Part shown: in pieces, positions 1 through 11,520 of the stretch
Layout: each line of letters begins with the position of its first letter
Numbering within the stretch: the stretch's first letter is position 1
Source: Crocodylus rhombifer
Taxonomy: Eukaryota > Chordata > Crocodylia > Crocodylidae
Direction: 5' to 3'
NCBI GenBank assembly: GCA_038503035.1
Contig: JAVSML010024426.1
Location: 188,607 to 252,606 of the forward strand
DNA length: 64,000 nucleotides
The notes under the pieces: model-generated
What the model saw: only the letters and a program-made list of their open reading frames with translations
The model's database searches: none
Told to the model about the DNA's origin: nothing
Program-made: the position numbers and the translations under genes

Positions 1-1887
1 GGAACCCACATTGTGCTAAAAAGAAACAGACCTTGAAATCCCCCACTATAAGCTTCTGCATGCGTGCCCTATAAAAAAGGCATTTCCTGTGCAGTCTAGT
101 TTAGCCATTTGAAGGGAGAATTTTCTGCATGCACAGAGCTTTTTCAGGGCTTTGCCAGGTACTGCAAAATAACTTAATATTCTCTATGAACAAAGATGCT
201 GTATTTACCCAAATCCAAAATGACTTTGAATACCAGACAACCCTCCCAATAATTAGCTTCTATATATGTCTATTCTGTTCCCTGTACAGAACCTATTCAT
301 TGGAGTGTCGCCTTCAATTTGTACTGCTCCACCACCGCAGCAGAGAAAGCTGTTGAACTTAACACAGGTTTGCAAAACTAGTATGAAACTGCCAACGCCT
401 GATGTAAAAATCAAAGAAATCTCTGATGTGATAGCGGACTACATTTAAGCTACTACTAATCTTGTGAGTACTGGACATCCATAAAGCGCACAAGAGTAAG
501 AGTAAAATACATTAAATGTCCTGGAGTATTTTCAGTTTATATAGCCTGTCTAATGTGCCATAGACTTGGCTACAGATATCACACCAAAGCGTAACCCCAA
601 TCCTTACTGTTTTACGGGGCTTGGGACCACAGTATGTTTTAGTCACTCAGCTCTACGCAGGAGAACTGGGAGAAATGCAATGAACTGTTGCACCCAGGAG
701 GTCAGATCTGATGGCCTGATTGTCACTGGCCTTAAGAATGAGTATAATCTCTCTCGCTTTTAAACTCCTGAAAATTATTCCAAAACATTAAAACCTTCAA
801 CCAACACCTCAGATCACAGAACTATTAAAAAACATAGAGCCATGACACTGCATCAACATGTTTCTCCACGTACTTGCAAGAGGCACCTGTTATGTGGAAT
901 AAAAATGGCATCCTAAAATAACAAAATCTAATTACATTTTACACAGCAGATTAAGTCAGGTGGTATCAGAACAGTATTCAATCAATTACATGCTAGGAAA
1001 TACTACACTCGTTGCACACAAACTAAAATACGCACTGAGCTTACAAGCCCTAGCAATTATTCTGTTGTCATTAATGGAGTCACAGGTTCGATCTCTCTCT
1101 TACCCTCCTCTCAGACACTGAACCAAATGCCCCCTCCTAATTATTCTCTTTGTGGTATTTTAGAGTCCCAACAACAAACACCGGATCTGCACATTCATGG
1201 ACCGAGCTCCAATGGTGAGAACCTGTAGTGCAGACATGGCCGAGACATTTTATTGCTGTTTTGTCTAGTCCTATAGTTAACAATACTTTTGCTGCACGAG
1301 AGTTTTCATGCAACAGAAATAAGGCAAAGATGCACAAAGGTACTTAGGTGCCTAGGTGCTTTTGCTTAGACTCCGGGCAGCAAAAATGAAGGTTGAAAGC
1401 AACTGGCCAACAGACACTGTTAGTTCCTGGAACTTAATTAAGGAAAAGGGCCTGGAAAGGGGTAAGGAACAGAACTAAGCAAGCACAGATATGATCTCTA
1501 TATTTGAAATGAGCAGGTTGACCCATAACTAAAGGTTATCATACATTTACCTCAATTGGTTTGCTACTGAACTGCTGACCAGTGCACATCAGTGGTCAAA
1601 TTCTGCATGTGCTAGCCCTGAGTAAAAAACTCTTCCCTCCCCTCAACTGTTCTTTGCTACTGGGTCACATCCATTTCACTAATCCCTGTCAGTGTTTCTA
1701 AAATCCAGGTACGCTGTGATGTAAAACACAACCAGAATTTACACAAAAAAAGAAAATCTTTCCAAACAGAAGATTGTGTGCCCGGTAAATAAAAGGAACC
1801 TGGTACATAACCTTCTAAGTAGCAATCCTGAGTCTTTATGATCTGTTTTTATAAAGGAAAAGGCAGGAATGAACATACTGTAGGGCA

Positions 1888-2038
1888 CAGGTATCAAATG
1901 TTTGGCAGCTCCATCCAGCCAGCAATGTCCTTGGGAGTCCAGGGTTATGGGACCCCAATGAATGTGGCCAGTGCCCTGCCACCACTGGAGCAGCCGCTGC
2001 CAGCCATGCTGGGGCACAGGGCGAGTTTGACACCCCTG
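1888..2038. mobile_element. hAT-type MITE, degenerate
   Basis: The right end reads gagtttgacacccctg, the reverse complement of the common vertebrate hAT terminus caggggtgtcaaactc. The left end caggtatcaaatg at 1888 is a degraded version of the same terminus. No transposase is present, and a clean 8-bp target duplication is not visible. Confidence 0.55.
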
Positions 2039-2224
2039 CCCTAGGATGCACAAGGACAACACCTGAAAACCTGTAACTTGGTTTATCACTACTCACTTGT
2101 CATTTCATTTGGACACACGCTCTTGGGAACGTAGCCGTCCACAAGAGCTTGGTGAGCTTCTTCAGTAAAAGACAGTTCAAGCATAAATGCCTCCTCTGTT
2201 CAGGAAGAATCAGAACTTGTGGTA

Positions 2225-2335
2225 GAGGTGATATCTTTCATTAGACTAACTAGATCTTTGCAAAGGGTTGCTGGTTTCAGCCGTGTTGGTCTAAGAACAC
2301 AGGCAGGCAAAGTTCCCAGGGAGATGTAATATCTA
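2225..2335. mobile_element. Chompy-like palindromic MITE fragments
   Basis: The segment gtgatatctttcattagactaact is followed directly by gccgtgttggtctaag and a 'cacaggcaggcaaagtt...agatgtaatatct' stretch. This is the right arm of one copy abutting the left arm of another copy of the family best seen at 5196-5465 and 40440-40590. Confidence 0.5.
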
Positions 2336-2995
2336 TTCACAGGATGCTAAATACCTTGGGAAACCCTGCTATAAGTAGGTTGCTTACACAGCAATGCAAT
2401 AAAATAAAGCCAGTTTTGCTATCATCTGTATTACAGGGGCTGATGTGGCACCTACTATGAGCATGGAGACCGAGGACTTCAAAAGGATTCCCATCGGCGC
2501 AGGGAACGCAGTACTGGCACCTCTCTAGGAACACAGCAGTGAACACACCTGTGTCAAACACTGCCACCAACCCAATCGTACATATTTCTTGCAAAGAAAG
2601 TGATGTTTTAACATGCAGTGCAGCAAGTGCTTAACGCTTTGCTCTTCGTTTTTATTATGGAGCTTAGTCCTCTAGGACAATGTTCTGTAACTAAAATGGT
2701 TGAATAATTATAGCATGCCAATGAGATGAGCTGTTACATTTTAAAGGGATTTCAAATTCATCACTCACTGTACAACATGTGTTGTTTGGAACAAGTCAGA
2801 TGTCAAAGAAGGTGCATACGTCATTAAAACACAGGACATGTTTACTATATGTTGTTGCATTAATTTTCCATCAGCAGATCTCCAAGTACCAGCTCCACTA
2901 AGAGGTAAAGGTTATTCATATTTTGCATTTTCCCAGCAATCCAGAACACAAGTTGAGCCTCACAATGTTATCTTCTAGCCTGCAGAAACAAGATC

Positions 2996-3092
2996 GTTTG
3001 ACCCCAGTACTCTTTCCTGCCATGGTAGGGGGTCGAACTTGATGATCTGCTCAGGTCCCTTCCGACCCGACCAACTATGAAACTATGAAGAT
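2996..3092 (+). mobile_element. CR1 LINE 3' tail
   Basis: The sequence 'ctctttcctgccatggtaggggg' followed by a 'gatgatctgctcaggtccc' run and 'actatgaaactatgaa' is the typical 3' end of a reptilian CR1 with its short terminal repeats. The copy is severely 5'-truncated, as is usual for CR1. Confidence 0.8.
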
Positions 3093-3430
3093 GTGTTGCC
3101 TTCAATAAAGCAAGCAGGGGAACAATGAACTCCTGCTCCAAGCAGATCTCCTACTACAAGAATCGGCCAAGCAAGAACTTCACCATAGGTTTTTCTGCTG
3201 CTCCAGTCATCGGCCATGGAAAAAAACGCATTATCCAATAAAGTATTAAGCCTTCATTCCAATAGTAATAAAGTTTTCCAAATACTTTACAAAGCAAATA
3301 AGCAAATAAAGTGAGATCTCACACAAGTGATATTTCTGTTTCTAAGCAAGTTTTAGGTGACTGTCCATTATACAGGTTCTTCTGTTGTCCTCAGAAGCAT
3401 AAGCATGGGGTCTTAGCTGGTATCAGAGAC

Positions 3431-3587
3431 TGGGCATGTCTACACATGTAATTAATGCTATTTGGCTTTAATCAATGCGGATAGTAAATTTACTGTGTGG
3501 TACATGCCTGCACGTGTAGATGGTGATGTTTTACTGTGCAGTTGATTAATCTACCACGCAGTAAAGAGTCTTGTGTAGACACAGCCA
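3431..3587. mobile_element. MITE with 'tgtctacac' inverted termini
   Basis: The left end gggcatgtctacaca and the right end tgtgtagacacagcc are near-perfect inverted repeats flanking about 125 bp of non-coding sequence, which itself has internal palindromic parts (cacgtgtaga; taccacgcagtaaa). Confidence 0.55.
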
Positions 3588-4410
3588 CTGAATGCCAAAC
3601 TAGACTCATCTCCTATGTTAAGGCAAATCTTAGGTTAGGAGATGCATGTTTTATTTTTAGCTCAATGCTACTGACTCATTCTGTAAACTCTGTTCACAGG
3701 TGGGTAAGATGAGCTGAAAACCCGTATGGACATTCAAAGGCAACCAAGTGCTGCAGAGAATATTATTGGGGTATTTTGTAAGATTTCTGTATCACAGAAG
3801 TTTACAGAATTACACTCTTGGAAGCACCACCTTTTCCCTCTTAAGTGCTGGCACAATTTAAACCAAGCTGAAGTTCAATGGAAAATCCTCAGTAAGTAGC
3901 TGGATTCAACTATTAGTCTCTGCAAGAAGCATCTATTTCAGTGAAGTTTCCTACATTTGCATCACTCCTGATGATAGCTGCCTGTCAGCCCTTACTTAAC
4001 CTACCATTGTCTAACTGATGACTGATGATGGGGGGAGGGAGGATAACACTTTTTCATTATCTTTGACATTACAACTATACAGCTTAAAATGTGTATTTTA
4101 ATCCTAGACTCTGTCAGTGTCATAATTTCTGGCTCCCCTTCCTTTTTAATAAGCTCACAGGTAGAAGATTTACAGAACTCTTTTACATGTTGATATTGTT
4201 CTATAAGAATTATTTAGACTGGTTAATGGGAGCTAATCATGATCAATAGTACCTTATTTTATTTTAACAGAACTGCTCTTACAGTTTTAGGGGTGGTTGC
4301 AAATAGTTTGTCATTTATTTAGGAGGTGGGATAATTGCTACTCTTGAAGTCCTGCCAACCTAGGCTGAGAACTGTGTTGGAAATTAAAGTGGATTTTATT
4401 GATATATCTA

Positions 4411-4922
4411 TAGGATTGTACAATCACAGGTAAGCAGGAATGGAAAAGATCTCACAAGGTCATCTAGTGCAGCCCCTGCTCAAGGCAGGATCATCCCTGA
4501 AAAAACCATCCCAGTCAAGTGTCTGCCCAACCTACTCTGGAAAATGTCCACGGATGGAAATTTTGCAGCTCATCTAGTCTGTTCCAGTGCTGGACCACCC
4601 TCATAGTCAGAAACTTCCTCCTAATCTCCAGCCTACATGTCCTCTGTTGCAGCTTGAGGCCATTGCTCCTAGTCCAGTCCCCCATGGCCACAGAGAAAAG
4701 CCCATCGCCATCCTCTCTACAATCGCCCTTCAGGTATTTGCAGACTGTGATCAAATCCTCTCTCAGTCTTCTCTTCTCCAGACTAAATAAACCTAGCTCT
4801 TTCCGCCTTTCCTTTTAAGTCATGCTTTCCAGACCTCTAATCATTTTTGTGGCTTTCTACTGGACCCTTTCCAAAATATCCACATCCTTTTTCAAGTGTG
4901 GGGCCCCAAACTGCATACAGCT
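4411..4922 (-). mobile_element. Older CR1 LINE 3' fragment
   Basis: On the minus strand this encodes degraded CR1 ORF2 C-terminal sequence. The marker phrases are those of older avian/reptilian CR1: 'cacaaggtcatctagtgcag', 'cccatggccacagagaaaag' and 'ggaccctttccaaaatatcc'. It is more diverged than the copies at 6436 and 18661. Confidence 0.75.
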
Positions 4923-5007
4923 TTGTCATCTGTCTTTTTTCTTTTCTTCCTCTATAGAAACTTCCCTCACTTCAGTGGAAAGTGAGGAGGAAGGAGGATG
5001 TTTTTGT

Positions 5008-5125
5008 GGCTAACCTATAGGACCAAGTCAGGAGATCTGAATTCTCTTCCCAGCACTCCCACAATCATTCTGTGCTGTCTTGGGTAAACATGTAAAATGG
5101 GGATAATTATAATTCCCTTTATCAG
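5008..5125 (+). repeat. MIR-like core SINE, degenerate
   Basis: A 'gtggctaacc...' start is followed by 'ctgaattctcttcccagc' and a 'gtaaaatggggataattat' tail, which matches the layout of MIR-type SINEs. The A and B boxes are too decayed to be functional. Confidence 0.45.
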
Positions 5126-5195
5126 AGTGAGAGGGTAGGCTTTTTTTTTATTATTATTAAAAGCACTATGTATATCTACCATGCTTTAGGGTAGT

Positions 5196-5465
5196 TGTTT
5201 GTAGCCATGTTGGTCTAAGGAGGGGGTTGGACTTGATGATCTGCTCAGGTCCCTTCCGACCCTACTAACTATGAAAGGACACAGACAGACAACATTCTTT
5301 GGGTAGATGTGATAATCTTTTATTAAACCAACTAAATAGTTGGAAAAATTGTTCTTTGCAAGCTTTTGAACACAAACACAACTTTCCCTAGGCCTGAAGG
5401 GCATTTGTTGGTCTAATAAAAGGTAATCACATGTACTCAAAGAACCTTTCCTGCCTACGCAAATT
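5196..5465. mobile_element. Chompy-like palindromic MITE interrupted by a CR1 tail
   Basis: The left arm contains gtagccatgttggtctaa, then 'attctttgggtagatgtgat', then ttttattaaaccaactaaatag. The right arm runs back through gttggtctaataaaaggtaatcacatgtac and 'caaagaacctttcctgcctac', the reverse complement of the left arm. The element can therefore fold into a long hairpin. It has no coding capacity. A 54-bp CR1 tail is inserted near the left end. Confidence 0.65.
5221..5274 (+). mobile_element. Solo CR1 3' tail inserted in a MITE
   Basis: This 54-bp segment, a terminal CR1 sequence ending in ctaactatga, interrupts the MITE sequence ggtctaagg/acacagacag. The MITE bases aagg occur on both sides (5217-5220 and 5275-5278), giving a 4-bp target duplication. 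Confidence 0.75.
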
Positions 5466-6247
5466 CTAAGTATTACCAATAAGTAAGAGACTACTGACTG
5501 CTGAAGGGAGCTAATTACAAAATACAGTACATATACATAGTGCAGATTCACCTGAGCGGACCGGCTTCTCTGTAGGGCAAATCAGCCCAGGTGGGACTGC
5601 ACAAATGTGATAAAACTGCTTCCAGTACCCAAGAGAGCCAAGGCCAGAGTGGGGACAGGCCTGGCTTGGATTTAGGCGCTACACAGCCACCCAAGTCAGA
5701 GGTAGGGCCCAGGTTGAAGGTAAGCCTCATTAAGGCTCTGCACCACCCAGGGGCAGATGATGATAAAAGGTGCTATTCAACATGGCCCATCGATGGGGAA
5801 AAAGGGGTTACATGTTCATCTCAGCTTAATTATTTTTAATTGCATAAGGCATGTTTTGGAAGGATGAGGAAGCCAAAAGGATTGTGGGAACAATCTTAGC
5901 CCCTTTGACAGAGGGAGGGGGCTCCCCTGGATGAGAGACCGGGGAGTGGGAGAGAATGGAACTCTCTCAGGTAAATTTTCTGCTCTATCAGGATCAAAAG
6001 ATTTTGGGATCAGGCCCTCCTTCCCAAGCTCCCATTTCATCACAGCGTCCATGGATTAGGGCAAATGGTCAGGCCGAGGACCCAGTGGGATCCTCCACTA
6101 GTTGGAGGGTACTAGTGTAGCAGCGGTGATGCTGTGCAGAACAAAATATGGGGGAGAAGAGAGGCAGAGAAAATGCCCTCAGAGCACAGGGGGTAGCACT
6201 TGGTGCCTGTTCCCATCCTTTTCTTCCTCTGTCCCTTTGTACATGAT

Positions 6248-6378
6248 GTTCAACAGCATCTGATGAAGCCAGCTTCAATTCACAAAAGCTTGTGCCATGT
6301 ATCTACTTTGGTTAGTCTGGAAGGTGTAGATCTACCCTGGCTTCTACTGGACTTCAGACTCATAAAGCTAACTACATA
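6248..6378. mobile_element. Reptilian DNA-transposon fragment
   Basis: The phrase 'gcatctgatgaagccagc' followed by 'cacaaaagcttgtgcc' and 'ggttagtctggaaggtgt' resembles the widespread reptile non-autonomous element with 'ctgatgaagtgagct...gaaagcttatgc...tagtctctaaggtgcc'. The family name is uncertain. Confidence 0.4.
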
Positions 6379-6435
6379 GGAGTCATGGGGCCAGTGAAAA
6401 CTTGATCGACCAATATTTCCAATTGCTATTTTATC

Positions 6436-7620
6436 CAGACTCATAGATGTAGGGTCAGAAGGGACCTTGCAGAACTTTCAGTCTGACCCCCTGCCCTGGG
6501 CACGAGAGAAAACTGGGCTCAAATGACCCCAGCTAGGTAATCATCGAGCCTCCTCTTAAAGACCCCCAAGGTAGGAGCGAGCACCCCTTCCCCTGGAAGT
6601 TGGTTCCAGATCCTGGCCGCCCTGACTGTGAAGTAGCGCCTTCTAATGTCTAGTCTGAACCTACTCTCTAACAACTTGTGGCCATTATTCCTCGTTACTC
6701 TGGGAGGTGCTCAGGGGAACAAGGTCTCTCCCATTCCCCCCGGTCCCCCCCCCAGTAAGTTTATAGATGGCCACCAGATCCCTTCTCAGCCTTCTCTTGT
6801 GGAGGCTGAACAGGTTCAGGTCCTGTAGCCTCTCCTCGTCGGGCCTGCCCTGCTGCCCCCCAACCATGCGAGCGGCCTCCTCTGGACCCTCTCCATGTTG
6901 TCCACATCCCTCCTGAAGTGCGGCGCCCAGACCTGGACGCAGTGCTCCAGCTGCAGGCTGACCAGTGTCACAGAGGGGGAGGATCACCTCCTTAGACCTG
7001 CTCGTGATGCCCTACTGACCGCGTCCTCACACTGGCAGCCCACATTCATCTTGGAATCAATAATGACTCCAAGATCTCTTTCTGCCACTGTGCTTTTGAG
7101 AAAGGAGTTCCCCAGCCTAAAGGTATACTGCTGGTTCTTACTGCCCAAGCACAGCACCCTGAACTTATCAGTACTGATTCCCATCCTATTCTCATCCACC
7201 CACCCCTGTAACCTGTCCAGGTCTAGCTGTACGCTGTCCCTCCCTTCTAGCATGCCCACCTCACCCCGAATCTTGGTATCGTCCGCAAATTTAAACAGGG
7301 TGCTTTTTACCCCCTCGTCCAAGTCGCTAATAAAGAAATTGAACAGCATGGGCCTAAGGACCCTGGGGGACCCCACTGCCCACACGCCTCCAGGTCGAAT
7401 ATGACCCATCCACCACCACGCTCCGTGTGGCCCCACAGCCAATTTGCGACCCATCTGACTGTGTAAGCATCAGTCGCCTAGTTTTTTAATGAGAACTGGG
7501 TGGGAGACAGTGTCAAAGGCCTTCCTGAAGTCCAGAAAGACTACATCTACCGTGACACCTGCGTCCAAGGATTTTGTGACCTGATCGTAGAAGGCAATCA
7601 TATTAACCACTGACCTAGCA
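6436..7620 (-). mobile_element. CR1 LINE, 3' part of ORF2 plus tail
   Basis: On the minus strand the translation shows reverse-transcriptase blocks: FLDFRKAFDTVSH (about 7470-7560), then NFFISDLDEGVKSTLFKFADDTK with the FADD catalytic motif (about 7270-7350), then VDENRMGI and ERDLGVIIDSKMNV. The 3' tail continues to 6436 (plus-strand start 'ctcatagatgtagggtcag'). The frame is broken by frameshifts and deletions, so this is a dead copy. It ends abruptly at about 7620 against an unrelated LINE. Confidence 0.85.
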
Positions 7621-7621
7621 T

Positions 7622-9811
7622 TAGTAGCCTCCATCCTGAGTAGGATTGGAGTTGCTGACCTTGCATGCATCACTGAAACCTTGCTGGAAGAGGCTTCTGG
7701 GCCAGCATTTGCCAAAAATAGCTGTGGCCAAGGTACTTGGTGCATCTTCAGCCTACAACTGGAGGGGGGGGGGGAGGGTTTAATAATCTTCAAAGGCAAT
7801 TTAGCAATAAGCAGTATTTGCTGCCAAACTTGCCCACCATGAAGTGCACCCACCCATTTGAGACCAGGGATGGAATGGGGATCCTGCTGGTGTACCAAGA
7901 ACATGAGCTAGCCTAGCTGGTTTGGGAGATGGTATCAAGGATGCCCAGACTTACCATCTTCAGTGACTAACATCCACATGAAGACTAACTCTTCAGGGCT
8001 GGGGCTGGGGCAAAACTTCATCACCTCCATGACTACCATGGGTCTATCCCAGGCAGTAACTGGATCAACACAGGCGGTATGGTGTATGTTGGACCCAACG
8101 TTTTGCACCTTCCTGGATACAGGGGTCCTGTTTATTGGGGAGGAAGTCACCTCTGTCACAGTCAGACCACTTCCTTCTAAAGGTGCACATCCTGGACCTC
8201 CAATGCCCCCACTGGAGTGGTGGACCGCTTAGGCTGGTCTTCCCTGACTAATGGAGCTAGTAGGATCCCAGAACTCCCTGGGGGACAATCCTACTGACCT
8301 TGATAGTTACTGATGACCTGGCCAGTTTGGAGAGGCTCTGCCTTGTTCAATTAATATGGGTCAGTTGTACATGCTGCTGCCTACTGAGACAGAGGATGTG
8401 CATGGGCGGAAGATCTGTGCACACCCTGGCTTCTAAATGCCAGATGAAGGAGACTGGGGCCACTGCTGATGGGGGCTGTCAGTGCCTCCTTTCAGACACC
8501 TCTGTATCTGCAATTGTATGGCCTCTACGTAAGAAACCATCACTTGACATTGACTCTCCAGCCAGGCTACCACTTTATTTAAAACCTCCCCTTTCTAGGG
8601 AAGGTCACTAAACAGGCGGTTGCCAGACAGGATGTAAATGGATTCCTGGACCCTGTCAATCCGGCTGCTGCTCTGGTTATAGCACAGAGACTGCGCCCTG
8701 TGCTCTACGTTACTATCTGAAGTCAAAGAGCAGCAAGGGAAAATTTGCGTGGTTAATCTTGCCAGATCATTCAGGGACTTTTGATACAGCTGAGCATGAG
8801 GGATACGGCTTTTATACACAACCTAGCAGGTTGTCACAGGCCGCTTTTAATTGGTTCCACTCTTTCCTAACACGGAGGTCCCAGAGGATGGTAAAGAGTG
8901 AGGGCTCATCACCCCCTCAGCACCTTCCCTGTGGCGTCCCAGAGGTCTCCACTCCACCACCCCTCCTGTTCAATGCATACGTGAGGCTCCTGGGTCAGAC
9001 AGTGCAGAAATTTGGAGAGAGAAGCCATCATTATGCTGATGACATCTGGTTCTACCTTTCTTTCGCATCCAACCTGCAGCCCAGGGTCCCTCTCCTCTCC
9101 CAGGACCTGACCACAGTTGAGGACTGGATGCAGCTGAACCAACTGAAGCTGAACCCAGGCAAGACAGGTGATAGGGGTGAGCAATCTATGTGGCCTGAAA
9201 GAACGGGACACCTATCACTGATGAGGTTCAGCATCCCCTTGTCACTCAGGTTCACCGTGCTGCTATGATCAGGTGCCCCTGAATCTCCAGGTGGCAGCAG
9301 TGGCTAGGAGTGCCTTTCCGCAACTCCATGAGCTGAGAAAGCTGAGATCCTTTCCTTCAGATTCAGATTCTGGTCCCTGTCTTCCAAACTAGACTACTTC
9401 AAAGCGCCCTATGTAGGGCTGCCCTTGAAGACCACCTGGAAGCTCCAGCTGTTGCAAAATGTCTCATCCCACCTTTTGACAGGGGTGGATGCCAGGAGCA
9501 CAACTCGTGCCCCAACAGTTTTCCAGGTGCAATTAAAAGTGCTGATTTTGACCAGTAAAACCCTAAATGGCTTGGGCCCGATGTACCTAAGAAATTACCT
9601 TCTGCCTTATGCCCCAAGGCAAAGTCAGTCGCCAAAGTCAGTCAAGGGCAATCACCTGCAAGTACAATCAATATGCCAAGCTGCTCTATTAGCTTTGAGA
9701 CATTATTTTGGTTCTCTTATTTGCTTGTTTTGCAGGTTGTTTTGCTGTTTTTCAAGCCACCTGAGCCCTTCTGGAAGGGTGGCACATACATTTAATCTAA
9801 TAAATACATAA
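7622..9811 (+). mobile_element. L2/L3-type LINE (CR1 superfamily), degraded
   Basis: The plus-strand translation shows an endonuclease remnant (ITETLLEE near 7665; VTGSTQAV near 8065), then RT blocks FDTAEH (about 8785), LPCGVPEV (8927), PLLFNAYVRLLGQ (8965) and HHYADDIWFYL with the YADD motif (about 9035), then NQLKLNPGKT. The C-terminal region reads LPLKTTWKLQLLQN, LTGVD and LNGLGPMYLRNYLLPYAP (9420-9615). The 3' end is 'ggcacatacatttaatctaataaatacataaa'-like, with the short A-rich repeats typical of this group. Several frameshifts and stops make it non-functional. Confidence 0.8.
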
Positions 9812-11261
9812 AGAAAAAAACAATGTTAAAAAAAAAAGAGAGAGAGACTTCAGGCCTTTTATTAAAACTTTTGTAAATTTTATTGTTAAGAAATCTGAAC
9901 AAGGAAAAAAGAGTGACAGACCCACAAAGCTTAAACATGTCCTTAGTTGAAAACTAAAACAATACTTAAACAATGAAACTGGATTTTTTCCGTTACACAG
10001 TAACATTTGTTTCAGTCAAGAAACAAAACCTAACACAGTAGTTTCCAAGGTAATAAATACAAGAAAACTGATAGGGTTTTATTATGCTTCCAAAGTAAAA
10101 ATAGTTTCCACTGTATTTTTTGTTGTTGGTATTTTAACTTCTAAAATATCAGCCTGATGAAATGAAAACTAAATGTGCATTTGGAGAAAAGGCAGATGTG
10201 CCCTAGGGTATTTCTGCCTTACAGAGAGATCTCTAATGTTTCTTCCTCTTATGAATTTATGTCCTAGCCTTCCATCAAACATAAGTGTCCCTAAAACCAA
10301 TATGAACATTAGTAGTAAAAAGAAAAAAGAATTAAATGATTTTAGCTAAAAGGACTTCAGAGATTAGTATGTCATCAGCATACCACGATAGAAATAAATG
10401 CCACCATACTGTTAGAAACCTTTTTAGTGCCCTATCAAAAAGGAAGTCTGCTGAGCCCAGAAAGCAAAAACACTGTTGAAAAAGATCAGATGCATGATGT
10501 TACAGCTTTAAAAATGTATTTTGGGGAGGTGGTATCTATTCCTATGCTTAAGCTGCTTAACAATTTCTACTAGAATTCCAAGCCTTTAGCAGGCTAGGTT
10601 CCCTCTGGATGCACCAATTCACCCCAACAATCTGCAGGCACCACACAGGGAAAGAGCCTTATTCTGTTGTCAGCTAATGCTGCTAGCCCTGTAGCTTTGT
10701 AGTACTGGAAGTTCAGTGTGGACACCATAATGATGATGCATGACTTGCAGGAAGCCTAGGTAAAGAGTCATCCAAAGGCAAACTGGGGACCTTCATCCCT
10801 TGCCCAGGATCCCCAAATCCTGTTCCCCTGTGATGCTTAAATGAACCAGTTCCACTGGGCCGAGACCTTCCACACACTCACCAGGTGGTGTTGAGGAAAT
10901 GACACCATGTGCCACTTCGTAAGCTAACAAGACTCCTTAAAGGAGGTTTGAATGGAAACAGGCTTCAAGGTGAGCTAATGAATGGGCTAGATTGGCCCAG
11001 TGGCTTTGTGCAAGTTCCTTATTATATTAGTGATCCTATTTTGGCTTTTGTTATAACCTTGACAATACAGCAATACGTTTATTGAATTAAGGCCAAATGA
11101 TGCTGCCAGACACACTGGCACAGTTGCTACTACTTCATTCTTCACCACTGCTTTTGTCTCAATCCCTTTTTGTTCACATTTCTTTACTGTGCACTGGTTG
11201 TATTTAATTTCTTCTTTTACTGTTCTTTTATTAAGATCTTTTGGAGGTAACCTCTCTGTGT

Positions 11262-11353
11262 AATTAAGATTACTATCATATACCAGTGCCTCAAGTATAC
11301 TTGGAAATGTACAAACATAACCATGTCCCTGCCCCAGGGAGCTGACAGTCTAG
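11262..11353. repeat. Ancient interspersed repeat fragment
   Basis: The text 'ataccagtgcctcaagtata', 'gtacaaacataaccatgtcc' and 'ctgccccagggagctgacag' fits an old amniote repeat with the phrase 'gctgtacaaacac...ctgccccaaagagcttacaatct'. Related fragments lie at 21570 and 40865. Confidence 0.4.
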
Positions 11354-11436
11354 AGCAGGCGCATATGCGATAAGAAAATACCTGACTCTATCAATTCCTA
11401 TATCTATGCAGCTCAGAGCTCTAGCAGATCACAGGG

Positions 11437-11520
11437 TGATAGGAAAATTAGGCTGGAAAGGACTTCATCTAGTCCAGCTGCCAGCTCAAAGCAGTATTGG
11501 CCCCAAGATGCCCAGTAACT
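11437..11520 (-). mobile_element. Possible old CR1 3' tail
   Basis: The sequence 'gataggaaaattaggctgga' followed by 'aggacttcatctagtccagc' resembles a diverged CR1 tail in reverse orientation. Confidence 0.45.

Noticed and set aside
8759..9268. Reverse-transcriptase-like frame as a possible host gene
   Set aside because: It is part of a LINE with frameshifts, an L2/L3-type C-terminus and an A-rich repeat tail.
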